Assembly: GCF_024529975.1 (NCBI RefSeq)
Contig: NZ_AP024897.1
Coordinates: 3,844,001 to 3,908,000, forward strand
Direction of reading: 5' to 3'
Source: Vibrio quintilis
Lineage (GTDB): Bacteria > Pseudomonadota > Gammaproteobacteria > Enterobacterales > Vibrionaceae
Length of the DNA: 64,000 bases
In this document: piece by piece, positions 18,400 through 28,097 of the stretch
Numbering within the stretch: the first letter of the stretch is position 1
How the letters are laid out: every line of letters begins with the position of its first letter
Program-made: the position numbers and the translations under genes
Notes under the pieces: generated by a model
Databases searched by the model: none
Told to the model about the DNA's origin: nothing
The model's input: only the letters and a program-made list of their open reading frames with translations

Positions 18400-18434
18400 C
18401 CTTTTTCGTTTGTTTTGGGGTGAGGGAACCCAAA
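18400..18434 (-). promoter_or_regulatory. Candidate preQ1-I riboswitch in the yhhQ leader
   Basis: On the minus strand the leader reads UUUGGG, a 9-nt loop UUCCCUCAC, then CCCAAA, then an A-rich tail ending in AAAAAGG. The first and third parts form a 6-bp P1 stem. Loop CCU can pair with AGG of the tail, giving the H-type pseudoknot of class I preQ1 aptamers. GGUUC at the stem-loop junction and the A-rich tail match the known core. The tail is the Shine-Dalgarno sequence of yhhQ, so ligand binding would hide it. This was judged by eye without a covariance model. Confidence 0.6.
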
Positions 18435-18508
18435 TCAATGAAGCATCAGGCTTCAGTCATTATTCAGTCATAACAATCCGGAAAACATCCTCCGGATTCG
18501 GGAGGCGC

Positions 18509-18536
18509 ATTGTACATTAAAGCATCAGGAGTGCAA
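18509..18536 (-). promoter_or_regulatory. Sigma-70 promoter of yhhQ
   Basis: On the minus strand TTGCAC (18531-18536) is 16 nt from TACAAT (18509-18514). Transcription would start near 18502 and give a leader of about 110 nt. That leader holds a TCCGGATT hairpin before the riboswitch candidate. Confidence 0.6.
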
Positions 18537-18609
18537 GCCTTTCCCTTCGCAAAAAAGACAGGATAATAATTTAGAGGCAGGCAAATACAGACAGGGATCA
18601 ACAGGAATA

Positions 18610-18639
18610 TTTCCCCGGACAAACCGCTATCCGGGGAAA
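18610..18639 (-). terminator. Terminator hairpin after the glutamate-type symporter gene
   Basis: TTTCCCCGGA and TCCGGGGAAA form a perfect 10-bp stem with a 10-nt loop, 16 nt downstream of the stop codon. The T content after it is low. Confidence 0.6.
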
Positions 18640-18655
18640 CAGTATGAACAGATAA

Positions 18656-19927
18656 TCAGGAAATAGTTTCAGGTGAAACTTCCTGCTCATCTCCGGCTGT
18701 TGAAGCTTCAGCAGTTTCAACCACACCAATTTCTTTTTCGGACGCGCCAACAACAATGGCAGCAGCCAAATCACCAATCACGTTGATTGACGTTCTGGCC
18801 ATATCCAGAATCCGGTCAATCCCGGCGATCAATGTCAGACCTTCCAGTGGCAGACCAACTGAGCTCAGTACAATCGACAACATAATCAGGCCGCCACCCG
18901 GAACACCAGCGGTACCAATCGCACCTAATGTTGCCGTCAGAACAATGGTTCCCATCTGCGCAAAACTTAAGTCGATACCATAAACCTGGGCAATAAAGAT
19001 GGCACAAACGCCCTGATAAAGCGACGTTCCACCCATATTAATGGTTGCGCCCAGCGGCAGAACAAAACTGGCAATCCGGTCTGAAACACCAAAGTTTTCT
19101 TTGATGGTTTTAATACTGACCGGCAAAGTACCGGAACTGCTGGATGTGCTGAATGCTGTTGCCGCCGCAGGCAAAATGCCTTTCAGGAATTCAGACAAAG
19201 AAACACGGGACAACCCGTTAACCGTGACGGCATAGACAAAGACCATCTGCAGTAAGCAGCCCACATAAACCGCACCAATCACTTTAATCAGTGGCAGTAA
19301 AACGGCAGTCCCGTTTGAAGCCACAACCGGAACAATCAGCCCGAAGACACCGTAAGGCGCCAGTGACATCACAAAGCCGGTAATTTTGTACATGATCTCA
19401 GCCAAGCTTTCAAAAAAGCTGATAAAAGGTTGCGCTTTAGCTGTGGGTAACGATGTGGCGCCCATACCAAGGAACAGTGCAAAAGCAATAATCTGCAGCA
19501 TGTTGCCTTCAACCAGCCCCTTCAATGGGTTTTTCGGAATAATATTTAAAAACGTATCAGCAAGGCTCACTGTTTTCGCTTTCATCGCTGTTTCAGCAAC
19601 AGGCATACTTAAGCCCGCTCCGGGCGTCAGCAACATCGATAAAACCAGACCGATAGCAACGGCAAAAGCTGTGGTTAACAGATAATAACTTAAAGTTTTC
19701 CCACCAATTCTGCCCAAAGTTTTGATATCACCAATACTGGCAGCGCCAACGATTAATGACGAAAAAACTAACGGGACAATCAACATTTTAATCAGGTTAA
19801 TGAAAAGTGTTCCGACAGGCTTGATGTATGTGTTTGCGATTGCCGGGGAATCCTGAAGTAGTAAACCCACAACAATACCCGCAGCAAGACCAATGAATAT
19901 TTTCGTGGTCAGCTTCATTGTTTTCAT
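18656..19927 (-). CDS. Dicarboxylate/amino acid:cation symporter (glutamate/aspartate type)
   Basis: The 423-residue DAACS-family transporter has eight helices and two re-entrant loops. The HP1 motif SSSSGTLP is present. Helix 8 reads GIDRILDMARTSINVIGD and keeps the Asp, Arg, Asn and Asp that in GltPh bind acidic amino acid and Na+. The helix 7 motif is NMGGT at about residue 297, where GltPh has NMDGT with a Na+-coordinating Asp. The C-terminal tail is acidic. The ATG at 19927 follows an AGGA site. An upstream in-frame start at 19978 lacks one. Exact substrate (glutamate, aspartate or related) is unproven. Confidence 0.87.
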   Translation of the reverse strand: MKTMKLTTKIFIGLAAGIVVGLLLQDSPAIANTYIKPVGTLFINLIKMLIVPLVFSSLIVGAASIGDIKTLGRIGGKTLSYYLLTTAFAVAIGLVLSMLLTPGAGLSMPVAETAMKAKTVSLADTFLNIIPKNPLKGLVEGNMLQIIAFALFLGMGATSLPTAKAQPFISFFESLAEIMYKITGFVMSLAPYGVFGLIVPVVASNGTAVLLPLIKVIGAVYVGCLLQMVFVYAVTVNGLSRVSLSEFLKGILPAAATAFSTSSSSGTLPVSIKTIKENFGVSDRIASFVLPLGATINMGGTSLYQGVCAIFIAQVYGIDLSFAQMGTIVLTATLGAIGTAGVPGGGLIMLSIVLSSVGLPLEGLTLIAGIDRILDMARTSINVIGDLAAAIVVGASEKEIGVVETAEASTAGDEQEVSPETIS

Positions 19928-19969
19928 GATGTTCCTCATTCTTGTTATACAGATGACATCGATTATTAA

Positions 19970-20012
19970 TATGCCCAAACAAACTCAATGCGTTGAAATT
20001 GTTTGGGTATAT
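19970..20012. repeat. Dispersed palindromic repeat, degenerate copy
   Basis: ATGCCCAAACAA on the left and TTGTTTGGGTATA on the right are inverted arms around a diverged centre that lacks the GAAGATGCA core. It lies 43 nt upstream of the symporter start, in the 414-bp gap before gmk. Confidence 0.65.
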
Positions 20013-20110
20013 TTAATCAGGCAAGATTTCCGCCGCGGATTTGCAGAAATATTCATCATATCTGCCGGGCAGACAGCGCGCGACATTATCACAATAAATG
20101 GGAGCAGACC

Positions 20111-20227
20111 ATGATAAAAGACGACATTATTGACCATTTTCACATCAATATCCTTTATTCATCCAACATAAAAGGCAGATCAGCTGAAGTCGAATTGGCT
20201 CTCTTGAGAAAAGGCCGTCATTCGTGA
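20111..20227 (+). CDS. Possible small protein of 38 residues
   Basis: An ORF beginning MIKDDIIDHFHINILY has a good ribosome-binding site (GGGAG, 6 nt before the ATG) and ends at 20227, 114 nt before gmk. I do not recognise the product. It is mixed acidic then basic (ending RKGRHS), with no signal peptide or membrane helix. It could be a genuine small gene, a decayed remnant or chance. The surrounding 19928-20341 gap otherwise holds a repeat copy and the gmk promoter region. Confidence 0.3.
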   Translation: MIKDDIIDHFHINILYSSNIKGRSAEVELALLRKGRHS

Positions 20228-20332
20228 TAATCTTCGCCTCCACTTTTCAGCCTGTAATTCCGGACAAGTAATAAGGTATGGAATAACAGTGCTATCTTTA
20301 AAAATCAGACAGCTTTTCGACAACAAAAGTGA

Positions 20333-20965
<633 letters not shown>

Positions 20966-21069
20966 CACCCGATGCAACTATCTATAGGGTTTACAGCTAG
21001 TATCATCAGATATTAAGTTGTATAATTTCCCGTCATTTACAGTTTATTAATTAACGATTTGGAGTACTC

Positions 21070-21342
21070 ATGGCACGCGTAACTGTTCAAGATGCAGTTG
21101 AGAAAGTTGGCAACCGTTTCGATCTGGTTCTTATTGCGGCTCGCCGCGCCCGTCAAATGCAATCGGGCGGTAAGGATCCATTGGTACCGGAAGAAAATGA
21201 CAAAACAACAGTCATTGCCCTTCGTGAAATCGAAGAAGGTTTAATCACAAAAGAAGTTCTTGATGCACGTGAGCGTCAGGAACAACAGGAACAGGAAGCT
21301 GCAGAACTGGCAGCGGTAAGCAGTATTGCTCACAACCGTTAA
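21070..21342 (+). CDS. rpoZ: RNA polymerase omega subunit
   Basis: The 90-residue protein (E. coli 91) begins [21 protein letters not shown] and has the conserved AARRARQMQ and [12 protein letters not shown] segments. Omega helps assemble beta-prime into RNA polymerase and forms part of a ppGpp site. A GGAG 6 nt before the ATG supports the start. The C-terminal tail is rich in Glu and Gln, as usual. It is separated from gmk by 104 bp containing a TATAAT at 21021, so it may also have its own promoter, and is 48 bp before spoT. Confidence 0.97.
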   Translation: MARVTVQDAVEKVGNRFDLVLIAARRARQMQSGGKDPLVPEENDKTTVIALREIEEGLITKEVLDARERQEQQEQEAAELAAVSSIAHNR

Positions 21343-21390
21343 TCAGTTCAGCATACACGTTCAGTATATACGATAGGCGGGTCGATTAAT

Positions 21391-23502
21391 TTGTATCTGT
21401 TTGATAGCCTCAAGGACGTTGCACAAGAGTACCTGACAGAGCCTCAGATTGAGGCTCTGCGACACTCTTATGTTGTAGCAAGAGAAGCGCATGAAGGACA
21501 AACCCGCTCCAGTGGTGAACCTTATATTATCCACCCGGTCGCCGTTGCCCGCTTACTGGCGGAAATGCGCCTGGATCTGGAAACCCTCCAGGCAGCTTTG
21601 CTGCACGATGTCATCGAAGATACCGAAGTCACCAAAGAAGAGCTTGAAACAAAGTTTGGCACAGCGGTTGCTGAGTTGGTGGACGGCGTATCGAAACTGG
21701 ATAAGTTAAAATTCAGGGACAGAAAAGAAGCACAGGCTGAAAATTTCCGTAAAATGGTTCTGGCCATGGTTCAGGACATCCGTGTCATTTTGATCAAACT
21801 TTCCGACCGGACGCATAATATGCGGACTCTCGGCGCACTGCGCCCGGATAAGAAGCGACGAATTGCACGGGAAACACTGGAAATCTATGCCCCACTCGCC
21901 CACCGCCTTGGTATCCACAACATTAAAGTTGAACTGGAAGAACTTGGTTTTGAAGCACTTTATCCAAACCGCTACCGCGTTTTAAAAAATGTGGTAAAAG
22001 CAGCCCGCGGTAACCGGAAAGAGATGATCCAGCGAATCCACAGTGAAATCGAGGGGCGTCTGCAGGAAGTCGGATTGCAGTCCAGAGTGCTTGGCCGGGA
22101 AAAGAACCTTTATTCTATCTATAACAAGATGAAAACGAAGGAACAGCGTTTTCATACCATTATGGATATCTATGCGTTCCGCATTATTGTTGATACGCCG
22201 GATACCTGCTACCGGGTGCTCGGTCAGGTACACAGCCTGTACAAGCCAAAGCCCGGCCGGATGAAGGATTATATCGCAGTACCCAAAGCAAACGGCTATC
22301 AGTCTCTGCATACCTCAATGGTTGGCCCGCATGGCGTTCCTGTTGAAGTTCAAATCCGGACCGAAGACATGGACCAAATGGCCGACAAAGGGGTTGCCGC
22401 TCACTGGTCATACAAAACCAATGGCGAGCGAACCGGAACAACCGCACAAATTAAAGCACAGCGTTGGATGCAAAGCCTGCTCGAACTTCAGCAAAGTGCC
22501 GGCAACTCATTCGAATTTATTGAAAACGTAAAATCAGATCTGTTCCCTGATGAAATTTACGTTTTCACTCCCAAAGGACGTATCGTTGAACTGCCAGCTG
22601 GTGCAACCGCTGTAGACTTCGCCTATGCCGTTCACACCGATGTCGGTAATACCTGTGTCGGGTCACGGGTCGATCGCAATCCTTACCCACTGAGTAAAGC
22701 GCTCAAAAACGGACAGACGATTGAAATTATCAGTGCGCCGGGAGCACGCCCTAACGCGGCATGGCTCAACTATGTTGTGACATCCCGTGCCCGGACCAAA
22801 ATCCGCCAGGTGCTGAAAACAATGCGTCGCGAAGAGTCTGTCAGCCTTGGACGACGGCTCCTGAATCACGCTCTGGGTGAACAGTCGATTGGTGATATCA
22901 GTGAAGAAAATATCCAGACCGTGCTCCTTGAGATGAAAATGTCACAGCTTGATGACCTGCTGGCAGCCATCGGCTTAGGTGAACTGATGAGTATCGTGAT
23001 TGCACGTAAACTACTGGGCAATACGGAAGAACTGACGATCAGTGAAGAAAACCGCAAGCGCTCCTTACCAATCCGTGGTGCGGAAGGTATTCTGCTTAAC
23101 TTTGCAAATTGTTGTCATCCGATTCCGGACGATCATATTATCGCTCATATCTCTCCGGGACGCGGACTGGTCATCCACAGAGAAACCTGTGCAAACGTCC
23201 GTGGATACCAGAAAGAACCGGATAAATATATGGCCGTTGAGTGGTCAAAAGATTACGATCAGGAGTTCATCACTGAACTGAAGATCGATATGCTCAACCA
23301 TCAGGGCGCTTTAGCAGAACTGACCAATGTGATTTCACATACCGGTTCAAATATCCATGGTATTTCGACTGAAGAAAGAGACGGTCGTCTGTATACCATC
23401 AAAGTATTGCTGACCACGAAAGACCGGATTCACCTTGCAGGAATTATGAAAAAGATCCGCGTTATGCCTCACGCATTAAGAGTTCAGAGGAAAAAAAGCT
23501 GA
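21391..23502 (+). CDS. spoT: Bifunctional (p)ppGpp synthase/hydrolase SpoT
   Basis: The 703-residue protein (E. coli 702) hydrolyses and weakly makes the alarmone (p)ppGpp. The domains are an HD hydrolase (about 20-190, HDVIEDT), a synthetase (about 200-330, with YAFRI and KPKPGRMKDYIAVPK), TGS (about 390-450), a helical region and a C-terminal ACT domain (about 625-700). The intact HD motif separates it from RelA. The start is TTG, giving MYLFDSLKDV, the same non-AUG start as E. coli spoT; no better start exists nearby. It lies between rpoZ and trmH. Confidence 0.97.
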   Translation: MYLFDSLKDVAQEYLTEPQIEALRHSYVVAREAHEGQTRSSGEPYIIHPVAVARLLAEMRLDLETLQAALLHDVIEDTEVTKEELETKFGTAVAELVDGVSKLDKLKFRDRKEAQAENFRKMVLAMVQDIRVILIKLSDRTHNMRTLGALRPDKKRRIARETLEIYAPLAHRLGIHNIKVELEELGFEALYPNRYRVLKNVVKAARGNRKEMIQRIHSEIEGRLQEVGLQSRVLGREKNLYSIYNKMKTKEQRFHTIMDIYAFRIIVDTPDTCYRVLGQVHSLYKPKPGRMKDYIAVPKANGYQSLHTSMVGPHGVPVEVQIRTEDMDQMADKGVAAHWSYKTNGERTGTTAQIKAQRWMQSLLELQQSAGNSFEFIENVKSDLFPDEIYVFTPKGRIVELPAGATAVDFAYAVHTDVGNTCVGSRVDRNPYPLSKALKNGQTIEIISAPGARPNAAWLNYVVTSRARTKIRQVLKTMRREESVSLGRRLLNHALGEQSIGDISEENIQTVLLEMKMSQLDDLLAAIGLGELMSIVIARKLLGNTEELTISEENRKRSLPIRGAEGILLNFANCCHPIPDDHIIAHISPGRGLVIHRETCANVRGYQKEPDKYMAVEWSKDYDQEFITELKIDMLNHQGALAELTNVISHTGSNIHGISTEERDGRLYTIKVLLTTKDRIHLAGIMKKIRVMPHALRVQRKKS

Positions 23503-23587
23503 ACTCCCGGAAGTTATCAGGCAGAACGTCATTGACTGACGTTTCTGTCCTGAGTCAGATTCACCATCATCAATTATTCAGAAGTCT

Positions 23588-24274
23588 ATGAATCCCGAAC
23601 GTTATCAACGCATCCTTGAAGTCCTGAAAGCAAGACAAACAGACCTCACTTTATGCCTGGAAGAAGTCCATAAACCCAATAATGTGTCTGCCATTATCCG
23701 CACTGCGGACGCAACCGGTATTCATAAAATCCATGCAGTCTGGCCTCATAAAAACATGCGGACACTGAGTCATACTTCCGCAGGTGCAAGAAACTGGGTT
23801 GAAGTTGATACACATGATTCGTTAGATGATGCAGTTTCTGCCTTCAGAGAGCAGCAAATGCAGATTCTGGTGACGAACCTGTCTGAAGATGCGGTTGATT
23901 TCAGAGAAATCGATTATACCCGCCCGACCGCCATCATTTTAGGCAGCGAGAAAGAAGGTATATCTCAGCAGGCATTAGCTGTGGCTGACAAGGACATCAT
24001 GATTCCAATGGTTGGCATGGTGCAATCTTTAAATGTTTCTGTTGCCAGTGCCCTGATTCTTTATGAAGCACAGCGACAACGCCAGATAGCCGGAATGTAT
24101 CAGCGGGATAAAAGTGACTTGCCGGATACAGTCGTACAACGCATCTTATTTGAACGGGGGCATCCGGTTTTAGCCAAAGTAGCCAAAAAGAAAAAGCTTC
24201 CTTACCCATTACTGGATGACTGCGGACAAATTATTGCTGACGAAGCATGGTGGCGTGAGATGCAATACGCATAA
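23588..24274 (+). CDS. trmH: tRNA (guanosine(18)-2'-O)-methyltransferase TrmH
   Basis: The 228-residue SPOUT methyltransferase (E. coli 229) methylates the ribose of G18 in the D-loop of tRNAs. The three motifs are NVSAIIRTADATG, ILGSEKEGIS and IPMVGMVQSLNVSVASALILY. The basic C-terminal extension (AKVAKKKKLPYPLLDD) is the family's tRNA-contacting tail. It sits between spoT and recG, as in many gammaproteobacteria, which excludes the related TrmL and RlmB on context and length. Confidence 0.96.
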   Translation: MNPERYQRILEVLKARQTDLTLCLEEVHKPNNVSAIIRTADATGIHKIHAVWPHKNMRTLSHTSAGARNWVEVDTHDSLDDAVSAFREQQMQILVTNLSEDAVDFREIDYTRPTAIILGSEKEGISQQALAVADKDIMIPMVGMVQSLNVSVASALILYEAQRQRQIAGMYQRDKSDLPDTVVQRILFERGHPVLAKVAKKKKLPYPLLDDCGQIIADEAWWREMQYA

Positions 24275-24378
24275 GTGAGCGTCGTTCATACCGCGTAAAC
24301 AAAAAAACTGTACAAAAAAACAGTTCAATGGTTGAATAACTACAGTTGATTCACCAAGTAAGATGAGCCTGTTCATTT

Positions 24379-26457
24379 ATGTCACAACTGCTCCATGCAA
24401 TTCCGTTGACGTCACTGTCTGGTGTTGGGATCAAAATTGCTGAAAAGCTAAGCAGAATCGGACTGAATACGGTTCAGGATCTCTTGTTTCATCTCCCCTC
24501 CCGCTATGAAGACAGAACCCGCATTTATCCGATAAATCAGCTACACGCCGGGCTATGGTGTGCAGCGCAGGGACAGGTGATGGCCGTCAATTCTTCATTT
24601 GGCCGACGAAAAACTCTGACCGTAAAAATGAGTGATGGTCACGGAACCCTGACCTTACGCTTCTTCAATTTCAATGCTGCAATGAAGAACAGTTTCACCG
24701 AAGGCAAATATATTCACGTTTACGGAGAAATTAAAAGAGGCATGTCCGGACTGGAGGTGATTCACCCGGAATATAAATTTTATCAGCCTGATACACCTGT
24801 CATTGAAGAAGCGAATCTGACCCCGGTTTATCCGACAACGGATGGGCTAAGACAGTTAACACTGCGCCAGCTCACCGATCAGGCATTAGAACTGCTTGAT
24901 AAGTCTGCGGTACAGGAACTATTGCCGGAAGGCTTGTATAACCATCAGATTACAATGTCTCAGGCTCTGCATATCATCCACCGGCCTTCCGCAGATATCG
25001 ATCCGGAGCTATTTGACAAAGGCCATCATCCAGCCCAGCTGCGATTAATCATGGAAGAGCTGCTGGCACAAAACCTGTCAATGCTGGCTATTCGTCATCA
25101 GGGACAACAAGAGCAAGCGTTGTCATTAACGCATTCCGAACCTTTCAAACAGCAATTGCTGGAACAGCTTCCTTTCAGTCCGACCAGTGCTCAGGCCAGA
25201 GTTGTCAAGGAAATCGAATCAGATCTTGAACAGTCACATCCGATGATGCGGCTGGTTCAGGGAGATGTGGGCTCAGGCAAAACATTAGTTGCAGCCATGG
25301 CAGCACTCAGAGCCATCAGCCACGGGTATCAGGTCGCTTTAATGGCTCCGACGGAACTGCTTGCCGAGCAACACGCGATTAACTTTAAAACATGGTTTGA
25401 ACCGATGGGAATTAATGTCGGTTGGTTATCCGGAAAACAAAAAGGCAAAGCCAAAGAACAGGCCATCACTGAAATCGCCAACGGTGAAGTCAGTATGATT
25501 GTCGGGACACATGCCTTATTTCAGGAGCAGGTCGGCTTCCACCATCTCGCATTGATTATCATTGATGAGCAGCACCGATTTGGAGTTCACCAGAGGCTGG
25601 AGCTGCGGGAAAAAGGCGGAAAAGACGGCCGCTATCCTCACCAGCTGATTATGACGGCGACTCCGATTCCGCGGACACTGGCAATGACAGCTTATGCCGA
25701 TCTGGAAACTTCCGTCATTGATGAACTCCCGCCGGGACGTACTCCCGTGCAAACTGTCGCGATTCCGGAAACAAAGCGGAATGATATAATTGAGCGTATT
25801 CGCCATGCCTGCTTGTCTGAGGGAAAACAAGCTTATTGGGTTTGTACGCTGATCGATGAATCAGAAGTGCTGGAAGCACAAGCAGCAGAAGAAATTGCAC
25901 AAACGCTGAAACAGCAGCTGCCTGATCTGAAGATCGGACTGGTCCACGGGCGGATGAAAGCTGCTGAGAAGCAGTCTGTTATGCAGGATTTTAAATCCGG
26001 AGAATGCCATTTACTGGTTGCCACAACCGTCATCGAAGTTGGTGTCGATGTACCGAATGCCAGTTTAATGATTATCGAAAATCCGGAACGGCTCGGACTT
26101 GCCCAGTTACACCAGCTGAGAGGCCGGGTTGGCCGGGGCTCAGTTGCCAGTCACTGTGTCTTGCTTTATCACCCGCCACTCTCTAAAACAGCCCAAAAAC
26201 GGCTTGCTGTCATGCGTGACAGTAGTGATGGCTTTGTCATCGCGCAAAAAGATCTGGAAATCCGGGGACCTGGCGAGTTGTTAGGAACAAAACAGACCGG
26301 TTTAGCCGACTTCAAAATTGCCGATTTGCTTCGTGATCAATACCTGATCCCGGAAGTTCAGCGGATCGCCCGCTATATCCACGAGCACTATCCGGAAAAT
26401 GCACAAGCGATTATTGATCGCTGGCTGACGGACAGAGATATTTACTCGAAAGCCTGA
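24379..26457 (+). CDS. recG: ATP-dependent DNA helicase RecG
   Basis: The 692-residue helicase (E. coli 693) reverses stalled replication forks and moves Holliday junctions. An N-terminal wedge/OB domain (about 1-220, SLSGVGIKIAEKL and FHLPSRYEDR) is followed by superfamily 2 motifs. These are GDVGSGKT (Walker A), APTELLAEQH, DEQHRFG (motif II), TATPIPRT and, in the second RecA fold, GLAQLHQLRGRVGRG. All catalytic residues seem intact. It ends the gmk-spoT cluster; the next gene has its own regulated promoter. Confidence 0.97.
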   Translation: MSQLLHAIPLTSLSGVGIKIAEKLSRIGLNTVQDLLFHLPSRYEDRTRIYPINQLHAGLWCAAQGQVMAVNSSFGRRKTLTVKMSDGHGTLTLRFFNFNAAMKNSFTEGKYIHVYGEIKRGMSGLEVIHPEYKFYQPDTPVIEEANLTPVYPTTDGLRQLTLRQLTDQALELLDKSAVQELLPEGLYNHQITMSQALHIIHRPSADIDPELFDKGHHPAQLRLIMEELLAQNLSMLAIRHQGQQEQALSLTHSEPFKQQLLEQLPFSPTSAQARVVKEIESDLEQSHPMMRLVQGDVGSGKTLVAAMAALRAISHGYQVALMAPTELLAEQHAINFKTWFEPMGINVGWLSGKQKGKAKEQAITEIANGEVSMIVGTHALFQEQVGFHHLALIIIDEQHRFGVHQRLELREKGGKDGRYPHQLIMTATPIPRTLAMTAYADLETSVIDELPPGRTPVQTVAIPETKRNDIIERIRHACLSEGKQAYWVCTLIDESEVLEAQAAEEIAQTLKQQLPDLKIGLVHGRMKAAEKQSVMQDFKSGECHLLVATTVIEVGVDVPNASLMIIENPERLGLAQLHQLRGRVGRGSVASHCVLLYHPPLSKTAQKRLAVMRDSSDGFVIAQKDLEIRGPGELLGTKQTGLADFKIADLLRDQYLIPEVQRIARYIHEHYPENAQAIIDRWLTDRDIYSKA

Positions 26458-26489
26458 ATCTTCTTTACACAAGATCACGCCGGAATAAA

Positions 26490-26527
26490 AAGCAAACGTT
26501 TGCCATTTTGACAGAATTCACTATAAT
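26490..26527 (+). promoter_or_regulatory. PurR-type operator and promoter of xanP
   Basis: AAGCAAACGTTTGCCA (26490-26505) contains a perfect 12-bp palindrome, GCAAACGTTTGC, matching the PurR box. It overlaps a likely -35, TTGCCA (26500-26505), 16 nt from a perfect TATAAT (26522-26527). Purine repression of the downstream purine permease is the natural reading. Confidence 0.75.
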
Positions 26528-26628
26528 TCTGCTCAATTTTCATTCTGAGCAAACTCCCCACAATAATAATTAACCCCACAATCTGTTCAGGGCTTTTTTA
26601 CATTTGATTTAATACCGGAATCCAGGAT

Positions 26629-28026
26629 ATGACGACTAAAAAATCTGAGTTAGTCTATCAGCTTAATGATAAACCACCTTTGCCACAGACCACTTTCGCT
26701 GCATTGCAACATTTACTGGCGATGTTTGTCGCCGTAATTACACCTTCGTTAATTATCTGCCAGACCTTAGGTGTACCAGCCGACCAGACAAATACCATCA
26801 TCAGCATGTCACTGTTTGCATCAGGCATTTCATCTTTCATTCAAATCCGTACCTTCGGCCCTGTCGGTTCAGGACTTCTTTCTATTCAGGGCACCAGCTT
26901 TAACTTTCTCAGCCCGATCATTGGTGCTGGGATGGCACTGAAAGCAGGTGGTGCGGATATAAATACAATGATGGCCGCCATCTTTGGCACCATTCTCGTG
27001 GCCTCATTCGCAGAAATTATTTTGTCCAGAGTCTTGTCTTATGCGCAACGGATTATTACCCCGTTGGTTTCCGGAATTGTTGTCACACTGATTGGCCTGA
27101 CTCTCATTCAGGTTGGCCTAATCTCAATGGGCGGCGGTTACGCAGCGTTAGGTGATGGCAGTTTTGGTAGTCTGGATAAACTGGCGCTTGCCGGATGCGT
27201 CCTTGGCCTGATTGTGATTCTCAATCGCTCCGCTAATCCATATATCCGTGTCGCTTCCATCGTTATCGCTATGCTGATTGGTTATATCATGGCTTATTTC
27301 ATGGGCATGGTGAATTTTTCAGATCACGCAGAGACCGCCCTGTTTGCCCTGCCTGTTCCAATGCAGTTTGGCCTGAGCTTTGACTGGTCCCTATTTATTC
27401 CTTTAGTCTTAATCTTTCTGATAACAGCACTGGAAGCGATTGGAGATATTACCGCAACATCAGAAGTTTCCGGTGAGCCGGTCAAGGGCCCGGTGTATAT
27501 CAAACGATTGAAAGGCGGTGTGCTGGCTGATGGTTTAAATTCAGCTTTGGCTGCAGTGTTCAACAGTTTTCCTAATTCAACATTCAGTCAGAATAATGGT
27601 GTGATTATGCTGACTGGCGTCGCCAGCCGCTATGTCGGCTATTTTATTTCCGCCATGCTGGTGTTACTCGGCTTGTTCCCCGGTGTTGCTGCATTCGTTC
27701 AACAAATTCCGGAACCTGTGCTGGGTGGGGCGACGATCGTGATGTTCGGTACAATAGCTGCTGCTGGTGTCCGGATTATCTCCCGTGTTGAACTGGATCG
27801 CCGTGCCATTTTAATAATGGCGCTGTCGTTTTCAATGGGACTGGGTATCGCTCAGAAACCGGAAATCCTGCAATTTATGCCAGAGTTTATCAAAAACATC
27901 TTTTCATCCGGTATTGCTGCGGGAGGAATTACTGCAATTGTCCTGAACCTGCTTCTGCCAGAAACGAATCATAAAGCTGACAGCAGTGAAAAAGTCTCAG
28001 TGACTGAGCAATCTGCGGCTGAATAA
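26629..28026 (+). CDS. xanP: Xanthine/purine permease (NAT/NCS2 family)
   Basis: The 465-residue transporter (E. coli XanP 463) has about 14 helices and imports xanthine or a related purine with protons. The key motifs are present: [17 protein letters not shown] in helix 1, [12 protein letters not shown] in helix 8 (substrate-binding Glu) and the NAT signature near [15 protein letters not shown] in helix 10. The PurR box over its promoter supports a purine rather than uracil substrate. I prefer xanP to uraA for its length and for the QNNG form of the signature. Substrate choice within purines is inferred. Confidence 0.85.
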   Translation: MTTKKSELVYQLNDKPPLPQTTFAALQHLLAMFVAVITPSLIICQTLGVPADQTNTIISMSLFASGISSFIQIRTFGPVGSGLLSIQGTSFNFLSPIIGAGMALKAGGADINTMMAAIFGTILVASFAEIILSRVLSYAQRIITPLVSGIVVTLIGLTLIQVGLISMGGGYAALGDGSFGSLDKLALAGCVLGLIVILNRSANPYIRVASIVIAMLIGYIMAYFMGMVNFSDHAETALFALPVPMQFGLSFDWSLFIPLVLIFLITALEAIGDITATSEVSGEPVKGPVYIKRLKGGVLADGLNSALAAVFNSFPNSTFSQNNGVIMLTGVASRYVGYFISAMLVLLGLFPGVAAFVQQIPEPVLGGATIVMFGTIAAAGVRIISRVELDRRAILIMALSFSMGLGIAQKPEILQFMPEFIKNIFSSGIAAGGITAIVLNLLLPETNHKADSSEKVSVTEQSAAE

Positions 28027-28037
28027 ACGTCAATGAT

Positions 28038-28064
28038 ATGACCGGATGCCCCGCATCCGGTCAT
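28038..28064. terminator. Hairpin between xanP and envZ
   Basis: ATGACCGGATGC and GCATCCGGTCAT form a perfect 12-bp stem with a 3-nt loop between converging genes. T runs are absent on both sides, so it may act as a bidirectional, possibly Rho-assisted, end. Confidence 0.6.
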
Positions 28065-28097
28065 TAGTACCACTGAAAGCTCAATGCCCGGAATAAC

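Noticed and set aside
26508..26527. TTGACA at 26508 as the xanP -35
   Set aside because: It is only 8 nt from TATAAT, far too close; TTGCCA at 26500 with a 16-nt spacer fits better.
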